DNA of 27,617 nt from an uncultured Prevotella sp. (GTDB lineage: Bacteria > Bacteroidota > Bacteroidia > Bacteroidales > Bacteroidaceae): the NCBI GenBank assembly GCA_900546575.1, contig URDM01000038.1, forward strand, positions 1 through 27,617, in the 5' to 3' direction. The notes under the pieces are model-generated. The model was not told the DNA's origin, ran no database searches, and saw only the letters and a program-made list of their open reading frames with translations. Made by a program: the position numbers and the translations under genes. This document shows, piece by piece, positions 1 through 7,542 of this stretch (its first letter is position 1; each line of letters begins with the position of its first letter).

Positions 1-162
1 CCATTTGGGGTATAGGTTACGGATAGGTAACGTTCCTCTGTCTCATCTTGTCGTATTCCCGTCTTCGTCTGTCCTCGTCACTTTTAACCCAAATGAGGAA
101 AGTAACTGATAACCAGTAAACTTTCCTCATTCTTCTCTCAAACACTTTTTATATGCACTTTC
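1..162. other. Non-coding left edge with a hairpin
   Basis: No convincing gene is visible here. The clearest structure is an inverted repeat with 12-bp arms, AATGAGGAAAGT at 92-103 and ACTTTCCTCATT at 120-131, whose loop contains a further ACTG/CAGT pairing. CATTTGGG (2-9) is repeated inverted as CCCAAATG (88-95). No T-tract follows on either strand, so a terminator call is weak. It could be the 3' structure of a gene lying to the left of the window. Confidence 0.4.
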
Positions 163-272
163 GATGAGTAAAAGGACTCCTTTTGATGAGTAAAAGGACT
201 CCTTTTGATGAGTAAAAGGACTCCTTTTGGAGAGTAAAAGGACTCCTTTTGGAGAGCAAAAGGACTCCTTTT
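163..272 (+). repeat. 22-bp repeat array 1 (five units)
   Basis: Five identical copies of AAAAGGACTCCTTTT begin at 170, 192, 214, 236 and 258, giving an exact 22-bp period. The 7-bp linkers before them are GATGAGT three times, then GGAGAGT and GGAGAGC. Each 15-mer is a palindrome with 7-bp arms around one central base. A degenerate sixth period (273-294) leads to CGGATTTTTC at 305-314, a word that also follows array 2 in the same 22-bp phase. The array lies beyond the ferredoxin terminator. Because 22 is not a multiple of three, the short reading frames through it are not credible genes. Confidence 0.95.
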
Positions 273-299
273 GGAAAACCTAAGTTTTTCACTTGCAAA

Positions 300-410
300 G
301 CTACCGGATTTTTCCATTTCACTTTTCACATTCACCTTCTCACTTTTCCCTTATCCTTTTGTCTCTTTTCACTAATCCCTTTGCCCTTTTCACTTTTCCA
401 TTTAAAAACC
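300..410. repeat. Pyrimidine-rich TCACTTTTC word tract
   Basis: This stretch is almost entirely C and T on the + strand, with repeated words such as TCACTTTTC and CCTTTT at irregular spacing. On the minus strand it reads as GTGAAAAG-type purine words. It has no fixed period and no credible coding frame. It is one of several low-complexity word classes that fill intergenic DNA in this window. Confidence 0.6.
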
Positions 411-460
411 GTATTTGGCTTCATCCGCTACACAAGCAGAATCTTATAGCTTAGGTAAGC

Positions 461-513
461 TAAAACGAAAAGGCGGCAAAACGCAAGCACCGGGTGCTGC
501 GATTTGCCGCCTT
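461..513 (-). terminator. Rho-independent terminator of the ferredoxin gene
   Basis: AAGGCGGCAAA (470-480) pairs with TTTGCCGCCTT (503-513), and a second inner pairing GCAC/GTGC extends the stem. Read on the minus strand the hairpin is followed by a T-rich run (positions 469-461). It lies about 20 bases past the ferredoxin stop codon. Confidence 0.85.
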
Positions 514-533
514 GATATTTCTGTAGTAAATCC

Positions 534-704
534 TTACTCGCCGAGGCTGATAGCCTCCTGAGGACATACGCTAGCGCATGTGCCACACTCTGTGCAGAGA
601 TCAGGGTTGATTGAATACTTTTCGCCTTCAGAGATAGCCTCTACCGGGCACTCACCAATACATGTACCGCATGCGATGCAGTCATCGCCAATTACATAAG
701 CCAT
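534..704 (-). CDS. 2[4Fe-4S] ferredoxin
   Basis: This is a 56-residue protein of the bacterial-type two-cluster ferredoxin family, a soluble low-potential electron carrier in anaerobic metabolism, for example for oxidoreductases handling pyruvate or hydrogen. Two complete CxxCxxCxxxCP motifs are visible: Cys 9, 12, 15 and 19 and Cys 37, 40, 43 and 47. In this fold the fourth cysteine of each motif completes the other cluster. The length is normal for the family. The ATG at 704 is the only start giving an intact first motif. It is monocistronic: its own TAnnTTTG promoter lies upstream and a strong terminator follows. The specific redox partner cannot be inferred from the sequence. Confidence 0.95.
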   Translation of the reverse strand: MAYVIGDDCIACGTCIGECPVEAISEGEKYSINPDLCTECGTCASVCPQEAISLGE

Positions 705-758
705 AATTAAATTCTATTTAAATGTTATTAATGTTATACTACCTATATTTAGATGATG

Positions 759-792
759 CAAAGATAGCGTTTTTCTTCGAAATACCTACAAA
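759..792 (-). promoter_or_regulatory. Ferredoxin promoter
   Basis: On the minus strand TATCTTTG (766-759) matches the Bacteroidetes -7 element TAnnTTTG exactly, and TTTG (792-789) lies 22 bases upstream, slightly wider than the usual 19-21. The -33 element sits in the loop of a small palindrome, TACCTA-CAAA-TAGGTA (783-798), which could be an operator. The leader to the ATG at 704 would be about 50 bases. Confidence 0.65.
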
Positions 793-906
793 TAGGTAAT
801 GACTTTAACTTATTTACACATTTCACGCCGTTTTGCCACTTCTGTATTGCAATTTTTGATGACAAGCCAAAGCAATAACATCCGCCAAACTGCGTTATAT
901 ATCAAT

Positions 907-1662
907 ATGAGACTCGCAGCTATACTGTTATTTCTATCGTCCATGCCCTACATGATTGGCGGCATGGCTCACGCACAGATACGTACGGTTCAGAACCGCC
1001 CGTATACCGACTTGCGCCCGTTTCACTTCGGTGTCGTTGTGGGCACACACTTGCAGGATATGGAACTGACAAACGTCGGACCGCAGACGTATATCGGTGA
1101 AGACGGACAGGAGCATCAGGCGCTTGTCACGGTCGACCAAAGCCGTTGGGACCCCGGAATCAATGTCGGAGTGCTCGGCGAAGCACGCCTTACGGAGCAT
1201 TTTCAGGTACGTGTGGCACCGATGATGTATTTCGGTTCGCGCCACATAGTGTTCCATGACTTGGGCAAGACCGATGCCGACGGACGTGCCGAGGAATCGC
1301 GCCAGGACATCAAGTCGGCTTACATATCGTGTTCGGCGGACGTGATTTTCGCCGCACCGCGCTTCAACAACCATCGACCTTACCTCATGGCAGGACTGGC
1401 TCCGATGATAAATCTCAATACAAAGCGCAGCGACTATCTGCGACTGAAACGCTACACCATGGCGGTGGAGGCGGGTGTAGGATGCGACTTCTATCTGCCG
1501 TTCTTCAAGCTGCGCCCCGAACTGAAGTTCGTCTACGCCCTGGGCAATTCGCTCGACACAAAACATGCCGACGAACTGCGCGACAAGAATATGCTGAAGT
1601 ATGCCAAGGCGGTGAGCAAGGCGAGCACAAAGATGATTGTGCTGAGCTTCTACTTCGAGTAG
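907..1662 (+). CDS. porT: PorT-family outer membrane beta-barrel protein
   Basis: The product resembles PorT, a small outer-membrane beta-barrel protein needed for type IX secretion in Porphyromonas and relatives. The open frame begins at 799, but the ATG at 907 is preferred because a signal peptide follows directly: Met-Arg, a hydrophobic stretch to about residue 18, then cleavage near Ala-His-Ala-Gln. This gives 251 residues, close to the family length. The mature part has alternating amphipathic strands typical of a barrel (FHFGVVVGTH, GINVGVLGEARL, FQVRVAPMMYFG) and ends in Phe-Tyr-Phe-Glu. It converges on gldH, another gene of the type IX/gliding set, with only 8 bases between the stop codons. 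Assignment rests on recognised sequence character, not on a search. Confidence 0.8.
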   Translation: MRLAAILLFLSSMPYMIGGMAHAQIRTVQNRPYTDLRPFHFGVVVGTHLQDMELTNVGPQTYIGEDGQEHQALVTVDQSRWDPGINVGVLGEARLTEHFQVRVAPMMYFGSRHIVFHDLGKTDADGRAEESRQDIKSAYISCSADVIFAAPRFNNHRPYLMAGLAPMINLNTKRSDYLRLKRYTMAVEAGVGCDFYLPFFKLRPELKFVYALGNSLDTKHADELRDKNMLKYAKAVSKASTKMIVLSFYFE

Positions 1663-1670
1663 CCCCTACC

Positions 1671-2138
1671 CTACTTGCGTAGTAGCGAAATGCCAACATC
1701 GCTGATGCCCGGCAATATCTCGCGCTTCATATCATGACGTACGCGTATGTGTATTGAGTCGCCGTCCTGCAATTGCAGTGAGTTGACGGGAAAACGGTAC
1801 TGGTGGAAGTTGACACCTGAGCCCGATGCGTTGCCGTGACGGTCAGTAATCTGACATTTCACCGTATCGTTGACAATGGTGTCCTTTGGATAAATATGCT
1901 GCTCTACTATCAGCGTTACTGCCGTGAAGGGATAGTCTTCGCTGGTGCGCAGACCCAGCCACATGTAGTATGTGTCCGTTCCGCTGACCGGACGGATGTC
2001 GAACGAGAGCGTGTCGTTCTTCTCCCACCCTGATATTGGTGTCGATGCGTAGCGGTCGTACACAAGCTTGCGGTTGCAAGCCGACAACGCCAGCAGCAAC
2101 ATCGCTGCCAATAGTGCAATACATTTGCTATTTTTCAT
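1671..2138 (-). CDS. gldH: GldH-like gliding motility/type IX secretion lipoprotein
   Basis: This 155-residue protein starts with a lipoprotein signal: Met-Lys-Asn, a hydrophobic core, then the lipobox Leu-Ser-Ala-Cys with the lipidated Cys at residue 21. The mature part contains the GldH hallmark near residues 35-48 (PISGWEKNDTLSFDI) and a beta-rich remainder. GldH is required for gliding and chitin use in Flavobacterium; non-gliding Bacteroidales keep it, and its exact role there is not settled. It follows ricT on the same strand after 277 bases of repeat-filled DNA. The holB-ricT-gldH order is a neighbourhood I recognise from other Bacteroidetes. Confidence 0.82.
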   Translation of the reverse strand: MKNSKCIALLAAMLLLALSACNRKLVYDRYASTPISGWEKNDTLSFDIRPVSGTDTYYMWLGLRTSEDYPFTAVTLIVEQHIYPKDTIVNDTVKCQITDRHGNASGSGVNFHQYRFPVNSLQLQDGDSIHIRVRHDMKREILPGISDVGISLLRK

Positions 2139-2160
2139 TTTCCTTACTTGTTACTTATTA

Positions 2161-2335
2161 AAATTTCGCAAGCGAAAGTAGTTAAGAAGTTAAGGAGTTT
2201 TCGCGCCCTACGGTCGCTAAGGAGTTAAGCCATTAGTTTTTTGCTTGATTTATAGCATAATAAGCATTTGGCTTAACTTCTTAACTCCTTTAACTACAAA
2301 ATTCCCTGAACTTGCGAAAGTTCAGTTACTTATAT
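2161..2335. repeat. Large GTTAAG/CTTAAC inverted repeat
   Basis: Repeated GTTAAG and GGAGTT words at 2180-2229 are mirrored by CTTAAC and AACTCC words at 2270-2296. AGTTAAGCC (2224-2232) pairs with GGCTTAACT (2270-2278), enclosing an AT-rich loop, and an outer pairing joins GTAGTTAAG with CTTTAACTAC. Small hairpins such as TTTCGC-AA-GCGAAA (2164-2177) flank it. It fills the gap between ricT and gldH. No gene is seen here. Confidence 0.7.
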
Positions 2336-2340
2336 ATGCG

Positions 2341-2396
2341 TCAAAAGCCAACAAGGCGGACCTGTATGTACTGACTTCGCGCCTTGTTGACTTTGA
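2341..2396 (-). terminator. Possible terminator after ricT
   Basis: CAACAAGGCG (2349-2358) pairs perfectly with CGCCTTGTTG (2380-2389), and TCAAAAG/CTTTGA extend the stem outward. It lies 20 bases past the ricT stop. The T-run on the minus strand is only four bases (CTTTTGA), so termination would be weak; an RNA-stabilising 3' hairpin is an alternative. Confidence 0.5.
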
Positions 2397-2415
2397 TTTG
2401 CATTTTTATATACCT

Positions 2416-3834
2416 TTATTTCTGTGCTTCAGCATTGGGCTGGGCCTGCGGTTTGGGCTGCTGCTGCGGCTTAGACTGCTGCGGCTGTGCCTGAGGCTTG
2501 GACTGCTGGGGCTGCTGAGCGGCAGCTTGCTGCGGCTGATTAGGCTGATGCTGCGGCTTGGAATGCTGCGGCTGGCCCTGCGGTTTGGGCTGCTGCGGCT
2601 GCTGTTTGGCAGCTTGCTGCGGCTGATTAGGCTGTTGCTGTCGGTCGGCAGTAGCCGGTCTGTACTGCTTCTGTTCACGCTGCTTGGGCTGTTTGGGCTC
2701 ACGCTGCTGAGCGGCAGGCTGTCGGTTGGGGCGATTCTTTGCCTTCTTCTTTTTCTTGGCTTTGTCAAAACGGCTGATGTCGGCATCTGCCAGAAGGTCG
2801 GCGGGGCGATCCTGCGTGCTGACAGCGTCACCCTCGTCGAGCGCTTCGGGCTTTTCGCCACGTCGGTTCATCTCTATCACGGCACGCGCACGCTCTGCCG
2901 AGATGGTGATAAGATTGGCTGCTATCGACTTATCGGTAGAATATGTCACCAGTCCGGCAAGAATGTCGGTCTTGAAGAGATACCAGTCGCTGTCAATGGT
3001 CTGCAATATGATGTCGCGTGCAGGCATTTTGCGTCCTGCTTCAACATAATCGTCAACCTCATAGTTGAGACAGCACTTCAATTTTGCGCACATTCCGGCA
3101 AGCTTCTGCGGATTGAGCGAGATGTCCTGAAGGCGTGCCGCGTTAGTGCTTACGCTCACAAAGTTCTTCATCCATGTTGCGCAACACAGCTCACGGCCGC
3201 ACGGTCCGGTTCCACCTATGCGTCCTGCCTCCTGTCGAGCACCAATCTGTTTCATCTCAATGCGCACATGGAAGGTGTCAGCCAGAACCTTGATGAGCTG
3301 TCGGAAGTCAACGCGCTCGTCGGCGATATAGTAGAATATCGCCTTGTTGCCGTCGCCCTGATACTCCACGTCGCCTATCTTCATCTGCAGTCCGAGGTCC
3401 TTTGCTATCTGACGGCTTTGTATCATGGTGCCGTGTTCGCGGCTTTTTGCCTCATAATACTTGTCCATATCGGTTGGCTTTGCAATGCGATAGACGCGCT
3501 TTATTTCGTCGGGCGACTTCAGATTTGCCTTCTTCACCTGCAGTTTTACAAGTCGTCCGGTCAGCGTCACTACTCCGATGTCGTGTCCGGGACTTGCTTC
3601 TACAGCCACAGTGTCGCCCTTCTGCAGGTCGAGATGATTGACATTGTGATAGTAACCCTTTCGTGTATTCTTGAACTGCACCTCAACCAGGTCGGTATCC
3701 TCCTCGTTTCCGGGCACGTCATACAACCAGTCGTAGGTGTTGAGTTGTCTGTCCTGCCTACCGCAAGCGCAGTGGCAGAGCCCGCGATCGGTGTCGCGGG
3801 ATATATGGAATTGCATGTCCTTGAATTCTTTCAT
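2416..3834 (-). CDS. ricT: RicT/PSP1-domain protein with a Gln/Pro-rich tail
   Basis: Residues 1 to about 350 form a PSP1/RicT (YaaT) protein. In Bacillus, RicT joins RicA and RicF in a complex carrying [4Fe-4S] clusters that affects RNA processing and development; the role in Bacteroidetes is not established. The cysteine-rich signature is intact: GPCGRELCC followed some 35 residues later by CAKLKCCLNYE. Further cysteines occur near the N-terminus (residues 20-24). Residues about 357-472 form an unusual low-complexity tail, first Lys-rich (AKKKKKAKNR), then nearly all Gln, Pro, Ala and Lys, including a tandem 29-residue duplication that is visible in the DNA as an 87-bp repeat (2521 and 2608). 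The ATG directly follows the holB stop codon with no intervening base, so the two are probably translationally coupled. Confidence 0.85.
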   Translation of the reverse strand: MKEFKDMQFHISRDTDRGLCHCACGRQDRQLNTYDWLYDVPGNEEDTDLVEVQFKNTRKGYYHNVNHLDLQKGDTVAVEASPGHDIGVVTLTGRLVKLQVKKANLKSPDEIKRVYRIAKPTDMDKYYEAKSREHGTMIQSRQIAKDLGLQMKIGDVEYQGDGNKAIFYYIADERVDFRQLIKVLADTFHVRIEMKQIGARQEAGRIGGTGPCGRELCCATWMKNFVSVSTNAARLQDISLNPQKLAGMCAKLKCCLNYEVDDYVEAGRKMPARDIILQTIDSDWYLFKTDILAGLVTYSTDKSIAANLITISAERARAVIEMNRRGEKPEALDEGDAVSTQDRPADLLADADISRFDKAKKKKKAKNRPNRQPAAQQREPKQPKQREQKQYRPATADRQQQPNQPQQAAKQQPQQPKPQGQPQHSKPQHQPNQPQQAAAQQPQQSKPQAQPQQSKPQQQPKPQAQPNAEAQK

Positions 3835-4932
3835 CTATTTGCGTGTTATATATATTATTGATTGTAGAGCTATGTCGAAGAACACCATCTTGGAATTGGC
3901 GTTCTGTGTGACGTCGCGCAATGCCCTTTCGAACATCTCGCTGAACTCGATGATGTTGCCTTCGTTGATGAACGGTGCGAAACGCGACGCAAACTGTTCT
4001 TCATTTACAGTCATATAGGTGAGCCGAGGATCGTGGAAGTTGTACATGAAGTTCTCGCGTATCATACGACTGAAGTACACCAACAGTCGCTTTTGCTTCT
4101 CGCGGCCAAACGCCGCAATGCTTTCGCTCCACTTCTTGAGTTCCTTGACGCGCTTGGCGTATGCCAAACGCATGAGCATTGTAAACAGATCGAAGAACAT
4201 ATTGTTCTCGTTGCCTGCCTGCAAGGCTCCGGTGGCAGTCGTCCACGAACCTCCTGCTATGCGTGCAATACGATGGGCGAGGTCCGCTTCGATTCCGCAT
4301 CGTGCCACGAGAGCCTGCTCTATGTCGTCGTCGGCTATGCGCTTGAAGTCGAACCGTTGCGTTCGGCTGCGTATGGTTTCAAGCAATCGACCCGGATCTT
4401 CGCTCACAAGTATGAACACTGTTTGCGTAGGTGGTTCCTCAAGCAGCTTGAGCAGCTTGTTGGCGCTTGTCTGGTTCATACGCTCGGGCAGCCATACTAT
4501 GCACACCTTGTATCCGCCCTGGCTCGACTTCATGCTCAGTTTGCGCGACAGGGCGTCGCTCTCGGCACCTGTGATTACTGCCTGCTGGTTCTCGGCATCC
4601 ATCTGTGCCATCCACTGTTCGAGCGTGAAATACGGGCCTTGCATTATCATCTCGCGCCACTGACCGGCAAAGTCGTCGCTCGTGGGCTGGTGTTCTGAGC
4701 CCATGCTGGGCTTCTTTATGGTGGGATAACTGAACACGAGGTCGGGGTGGGTCCACTGCTTCAGCAAGCGGCTGTGGCCCAGCAGTTCGGATGCGAAAGC
4801 CATGGCAAGCGCCATTTTGCCGCAGCCCGTCGGACCGCAGAACAGCATTGCATGTGGCACACGACCCTCGTCGATGAGCTGTCGCAACTGCCTTTTGGCC
4901 TCATTCTGGCCTATCACTTCGTCAAACTGCAT
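3835..4932 (-). CDS. holB: DNA polymerase III delta' subunit (clamp loader)
   Basis: This is a 365-residue AAA+ protein of the clamp-loader delta' family, part of the complex that opens the sliding clamp at the replication fork. The Walker A region is GPTGCGKM (residues 33-40): the usual Thr/Ser after Lys is Met, in keeping with delta' being a poor or inactive ATPase. The segment LLKLLEEPPTQTVFILVSEDP and the sensor-1/SRC-like stretch IRSRTQRFDF follow near residues 155-195. No Cys4 zinc module is visible, unlike the gamma/tau subunit. It is the first gene of the holB-ricT pair, with a repeat-rich gap of 228 bases upstream. The start at 4932 is immediately followed by the conserved FDEVIGQ segment. 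Confidence 0.9.
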   Translation of the reverse strand: MQFDEVIGQNEAKRQLRQLIDEGRVPHAMLFCGPTGCGKMALAMAFASELLGHSRLLKQWTHPDLVFSYPTIKKPSMGSEHQPTSDDFAGQWREMIMQGPYFTLEQWMAQMDAENQQAVITGAESDALSRKLSMKSSQGGYKVCIVWLPERMNQTSANKLLKLLEEPPTQTVFILVSEDPGRLLETIRSRTQRFDFKRIADDDIEQALVARCGIEADLAHRIARIAGGSWTTATGALQAGNENNMFFDLFTMLMRLAYAKRVKELKKWSESIAAFGREKQKRLLVYFSRMIRENFMYNFHDPRLTYMTVNEEQFASRFAPFINEGNIIEFSEMFERALRDVTQNANSKMVFFDIALQSIIYITRK

Positions 4933-5160
4933 ATTTTGAGTTTTGAATTTTGAATTTTGAGTTTTGAATTGTTGCCGATGGCAATTGTGAGTTTTGAGTT
5001 TTGAATTGTGAATTATTGCGACTTCCTTCGCAATTTTGAATTTGGAATTATGAGTTTTCGGTATTGGATTTTGAAAAATTCAACATTGAATAATTCAAAA
5101 TCGCAGGCGAAGCCGAGAACAATTCAAAACTCAAAATTCACAAATCAAAATTCAAATATC
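4933..5160. repeat. TTTTGAATT-word repeat region (element E1)
   Basis: The left half is built of TTTTGAATT/TTTTGAGTT words and the right half of their complements (AATTCAAAA, ACTCAAAA), so the whole region can fold back on itself. It holds small GC-containing hairpins, such as TTGCC-GAT-GGCAA near 4974 and ATTGCGA/TCGCAAT at 5015-5035. A 38-bp core at 5088-5125 recurs in inverted orientation at 25209-25246 with two mismatches. It separates metF from holB. Confidence 0.85.
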
Positions 5161-6117
5161 TTACAGCAACCTCTTTGCCACCTCCCTAACCGAGTCGACT
5201 GCCGACACGGTGTAGAAGTGTATGTTGTGAACTCCGGCTGCGTAGAGTTGCCGGCACTGCTCAGTGGTCCACTCGATGCCCAACTGCCGGGCGTCATCAT
5301 CGGTCTTGCACTTGAGCACTTCCTGCGCCAGTTCCTGCGGAAGGTCGCAATGGAAGGTCTTGGGCACTACCGTCAGCTGCGACAACTTGGCAAATGGCTT
5401 AAGTCCGGGAATGATTGGCATCGTTATGCCCATTGTACGGGCACGCTCCACAAAGTCAAAATACTTCTGGTTGTCGTAGAACAGCTGCGTAACGGCATAG
5501 TCGGCTCCGAGGTCCTGCTTCTGCTTGAGATACTCCATATCCATCTCGATATTGGGTGCCTCTTCATGCTTTTCGGGATAGCACGCCACTCCGAATCCGA
5601 ACTTACCTGTGGGGTTCTTGATAGGAGTTCCGTCGTTGAAGAATCCTTCGTTGAACCTATTCACCTGCTCTATCAGCTCTGTCGTGTGCGAATAGCCGCC
5701 CGGTGTAGGCACAAAGCGGCTGTCTTCCTTCGCCTTGTCGCCACGCAACAGCAGCAGGTTTTCGATTCCGAGAAACTGAAGGTCGATGAGTTCGTACTCT
5801 ATGTCGAACGCGCTCGCTCCGCTGCATATCACGTGCGGGATGACGGGAATGCCGAACTTGTTCTGTATGGCGGCAGCTATAGCCACCGTGCCAGGACGCC
5901 GGCGCAGGCGCAAACGCTCGTATTGTCCGCCCTCCACTTCACGATATACATACTCGCTGTGATGGGTCGTGATGTTGATGTACGCCGGATTGAATTCCTT
6001 AAACTTCTCTATCGTCGAGAACAGGCGTTCTGTTCCGGTGCCCTTCAGAGGCGGCAGCACCTCAAACGAGAAGTGTCTGCTTCCGTCGGCGCTGTTGAGT
6101 ATATCCTTGATGTTCAT
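5161..6117 (-). CDS. metF: Methylenetetrahydrofolate reductase
   Basis: This enzyme reduces 5,10-methylene-THF to 5-methyl-THF with an FAD cofactor, supplying the methyl group for methionine synthesis. The 318-residue length fits the bacterial MetF family, a TIM barrel. Visible landmarks are FSFEVLPP with the catalytic Glu 19, the INITTHHS segment, VIPHVICSG, the flavin-binding LLLRGD, GVACYPEKH and the C-terminal GVHNIHFYTV. The ATG at 6117 lies directly before the conserved N-terminus. The sugar permease gene lies 49 bases upstream on the same strand, so they may be cotranscribed, though no functional link is obvious. Confidence 0.95.
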   Translation of the reverse strand: MNIKDILNSADGSRHFSFEVLPPLKGTGTERLFSTIEKFKEFNPAYINITTHHSEYVYREVEGGQYERLRLRRRPGTVAIAAAIQNKFGIPVIPHVICSGASAFDIEYELIDLQFLGIENLLLLRGDKAKEDSRFVPTPGGYSHTTELIEQVNRFNEGFFNDGTPIKNPTGKFGFGVACYPEKHEEAPNIEMDMEYLKQKQDLGADYAVTQLFYDNQKYFDFVERARTMGITMPIIPGLKPFAKLSQLTVVPKTFHCDLPQELAQEVLKCKTDDDARQLGIEWTTEQCRQLYAAGVHNIHFYTVSAVDSVREVAKRLL

Positions 6118-6166
6118 TTTTCGTTGATGTATTGATTATCCTAAAAACCTTGTGTTTTCACCTTTT

Positions 6167-7375
6167 CTATTTCTTCACCGTGCTCCATGCGTAAGCCATC
6201 ACAATGGCATAGCCCACGAGCGGGATGAAGAACGGCAGCACGAAGTTGCCTGCGTGGTCGGCAGCGTAGCCCATCAGCAGGAATCCGCAGCCGCCTACGG
6301 GGGTCATCATGAGTATCGACGAGGCGCTCTTGGTGAGTCCGCCAAGTCCGCGCAGGGTGAGTGCGAAGATTGTCGGGAACATGATAGCCTCGAAGAAGTA
6401 GTTCATCATCAGCGCTGCCATCGAAATGTTGCGTCCCAAGTCGAGCAGCAGCACAGCGATACAAGCCACCGTACCCACTGCACAGATGAGCAGATACTTC
6501 TCGGCTGGCACATTGCTCATCACGGCAGCGCCTATGAATCGTGCCAGCATGAACATTCCGAGTCCGACGGTGAGCACTGTCGAGGCTGTGGCTGGCTCCA
6601 TCCATCCCTGTCCGGTGACGTAGTTGATGAAGTATGAATTGATTGATATCTCTGCCACTTCATAGGCGAGCAGGGCTGAGAGTCCGAAAACGAAGCTGCG
6701 GTTCTTGAACAGTCGCGAGATGTTGTGGCCGCCCTGCTGCGTCTCCTTGTCGTCGGTGTGCTGTATTTCGGGCAGGTTGACGCGCGAGAATACTATGGCT
6801 ATGAGCAGCACGAGGGCTCCCATGATTGAGTAAGGTATGACGGCGTTGCTGCCGTCGCCTGCCGATTCGCTCTGGAAGAGGAAGCTGCCAACGACGAGTG
6901 TGGCAAACATCGAGCCTACTCCGTTGAACGATTGCGAGAAATTCAGTCGTGCCGTGGCTGTCTCCTTTGGTCCAAGCTCGGTGACGTAGGGGTTGGCTGA
7001 GGTCTCAAGAAAAACGAGTCCGCAACCTATTACGAACAGCGCCACCAGATAGGGATAGAACGTTCCAGCCATAGAACACGGTATGAACGCCAGCGATCCT
7101 AATCCGAACAGCACCAGTCCGGTCACCACTCCGCGTCGATAGCCCATACGGTTGATGAACAGTCCGGCAGGAATTGCCATGAGGAAATAGCCCATATATG
7201 TGGTCACCTGTATCAGCGACGACTGTGTTATGGTGATGTCGAGCTCGGTCTGGAAATGCTTGTTGAGCACGTCGAGTATGGCGCGAGCGAAGCCCCACAT
7301 AAAGAAGAGTGAGGTGATGAGAATGAACGGCACGGCATACTGCTTGCTGCTCAGTGATAACTTGTTTTCTTTCAT
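6167..7375 (-). CDS. FucP-type sugar:H+ symporter (MFS)
   Basis: This is a 402-residue inner-membrane transporter of the major facilitator superfamily, closest in character to the FucP/GluP (FHS) family that imports L-fucose, glucose or galactose with protons. About twelve hydrophobic segments are visible, split by a polar loop near residues 205-225 (NLPEIQHTDDKETQQGG). FMWGFARAILDVLNKHFQ near the N-terminus and FLETSANPYVTELGP near residues 125-140 are typical of FHS permeases. The frame opens at a TTG at 7384, but the ATG at 7375 is preferred. The substrate cannot be fixed from sequence. Repeat array 2 begins about 50 bases upstream. Confidence 0.85.
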   Translation of the reverse strand: MKENKLSLSSKQYAVPFILITSLFFMWGFARAILDVLNKHFQTELDITITQSSLIQVTTYMGYFLMAIPAGLFINRMGYRRGVVTGLVLFGLGSLAFIPCSMAGTFYPYLVALFVIGCGLVFLETSANPYVTELGPKETATARLNFSQSFNGVGSMFATLVVGSFLFQSESAGDGSNAVIPYSIMGALVLLIAIVFSRVNLPEIQHTDDKETQQGGHNISRLFKNRSFVFGLSALLAYEVAEISINSYFINYVTGQGWMEPATASTVLTVGLGMFMLARFIGAAVMSNVPAEKYLLICAVGTVACIAVLLLDLGRNISMAALMMNYFFEAIMFPTIFALTLRGLGGLTKSASSILMMTPVGGCGFLLMGYAADHAGNFVLPFFIPLVGYAIVMAYAWSTVKK

Positions 7376-7381
7376 AATTTG

Positions 7382-7399
7382 CAAAATTAGACAAAAATA
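7382..7399 (-). promoter_or_regulatory. Candidate -7 elements of the permease promoter
   Basis: Two minus-strand matches to TAnnTTTG lie just before the ATG: TATTTTTG (7399-7392) and TAATTTTG (7389-7382). The first would give a leader of about ten bases, the second an essentially leaderless mRNA. Neither has a clear TTTG 19-21 bases upstream, where the edge of array 2 approaches. Confidence 0.45.
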
Positions 7400-7424
7400 C
7401 TGAATTATAAGAAGTTTGCCTTAA

Positions 7425-7527
7425 AAATGTAGTCCTTTTGCATTGCAAAAGGGCTACTTTTGGAGTGCAAAAGGACTCCTTTTGGAATGTAAAAGGACTA
7501 CATTTGGAATGCAAAAGGACTCCTTTT
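7425..7527 (+). repeat. 22-bp repeat array 2 (five units)
   Basis: Units of 15 bp start at 7425, 7447, 7469, 7491 and 7513, an exact 22-bp period. They are AAATGTAGTCCTTTT, AAAAGGGCTACTTTT, AAAAGGACTCCTTTT, AAAAGGACTACATTT and AAAAGGACTCCTTTT. Unit 1 is the exact reverse complement of unit 4. The linkers follow the pattern GGARTGC. Substitutions sit mainly in one half of the palindrome and are not compensated in the other. The array lies just upstream of the permease promoter. Confidence 0.95.
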
Positions 7528-7542
7528 GAAATGCAAGCGGAT

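Noticed and set aside
163..272. CRISPR array
   Set aside because: The repeats are 15 bp with 7-bp near-identical linkers rather than unique spacers, and no cas genes are present.
138..335. Short open frames through the 22-bp arrays (also near 7438, 12417 and 16819)
   Set aside because: The repeat period is not a multiple of three, so the same DNA is read in all frames; the peptides only reflect the repeat.
2245..3861. 538-residue open frame on the + strand
   Set aside because: It is antisense to ricT and part of holB; its translation is Leu/Arg low-complexity derived from the Gln/Pro tail, with no domain.
7425..7527. Plasmid-type iteron origin
   Set aside because: The period fits, but there are four arrays on a chromosome, no Rep gene and no AT-rich unwinding region beside them.
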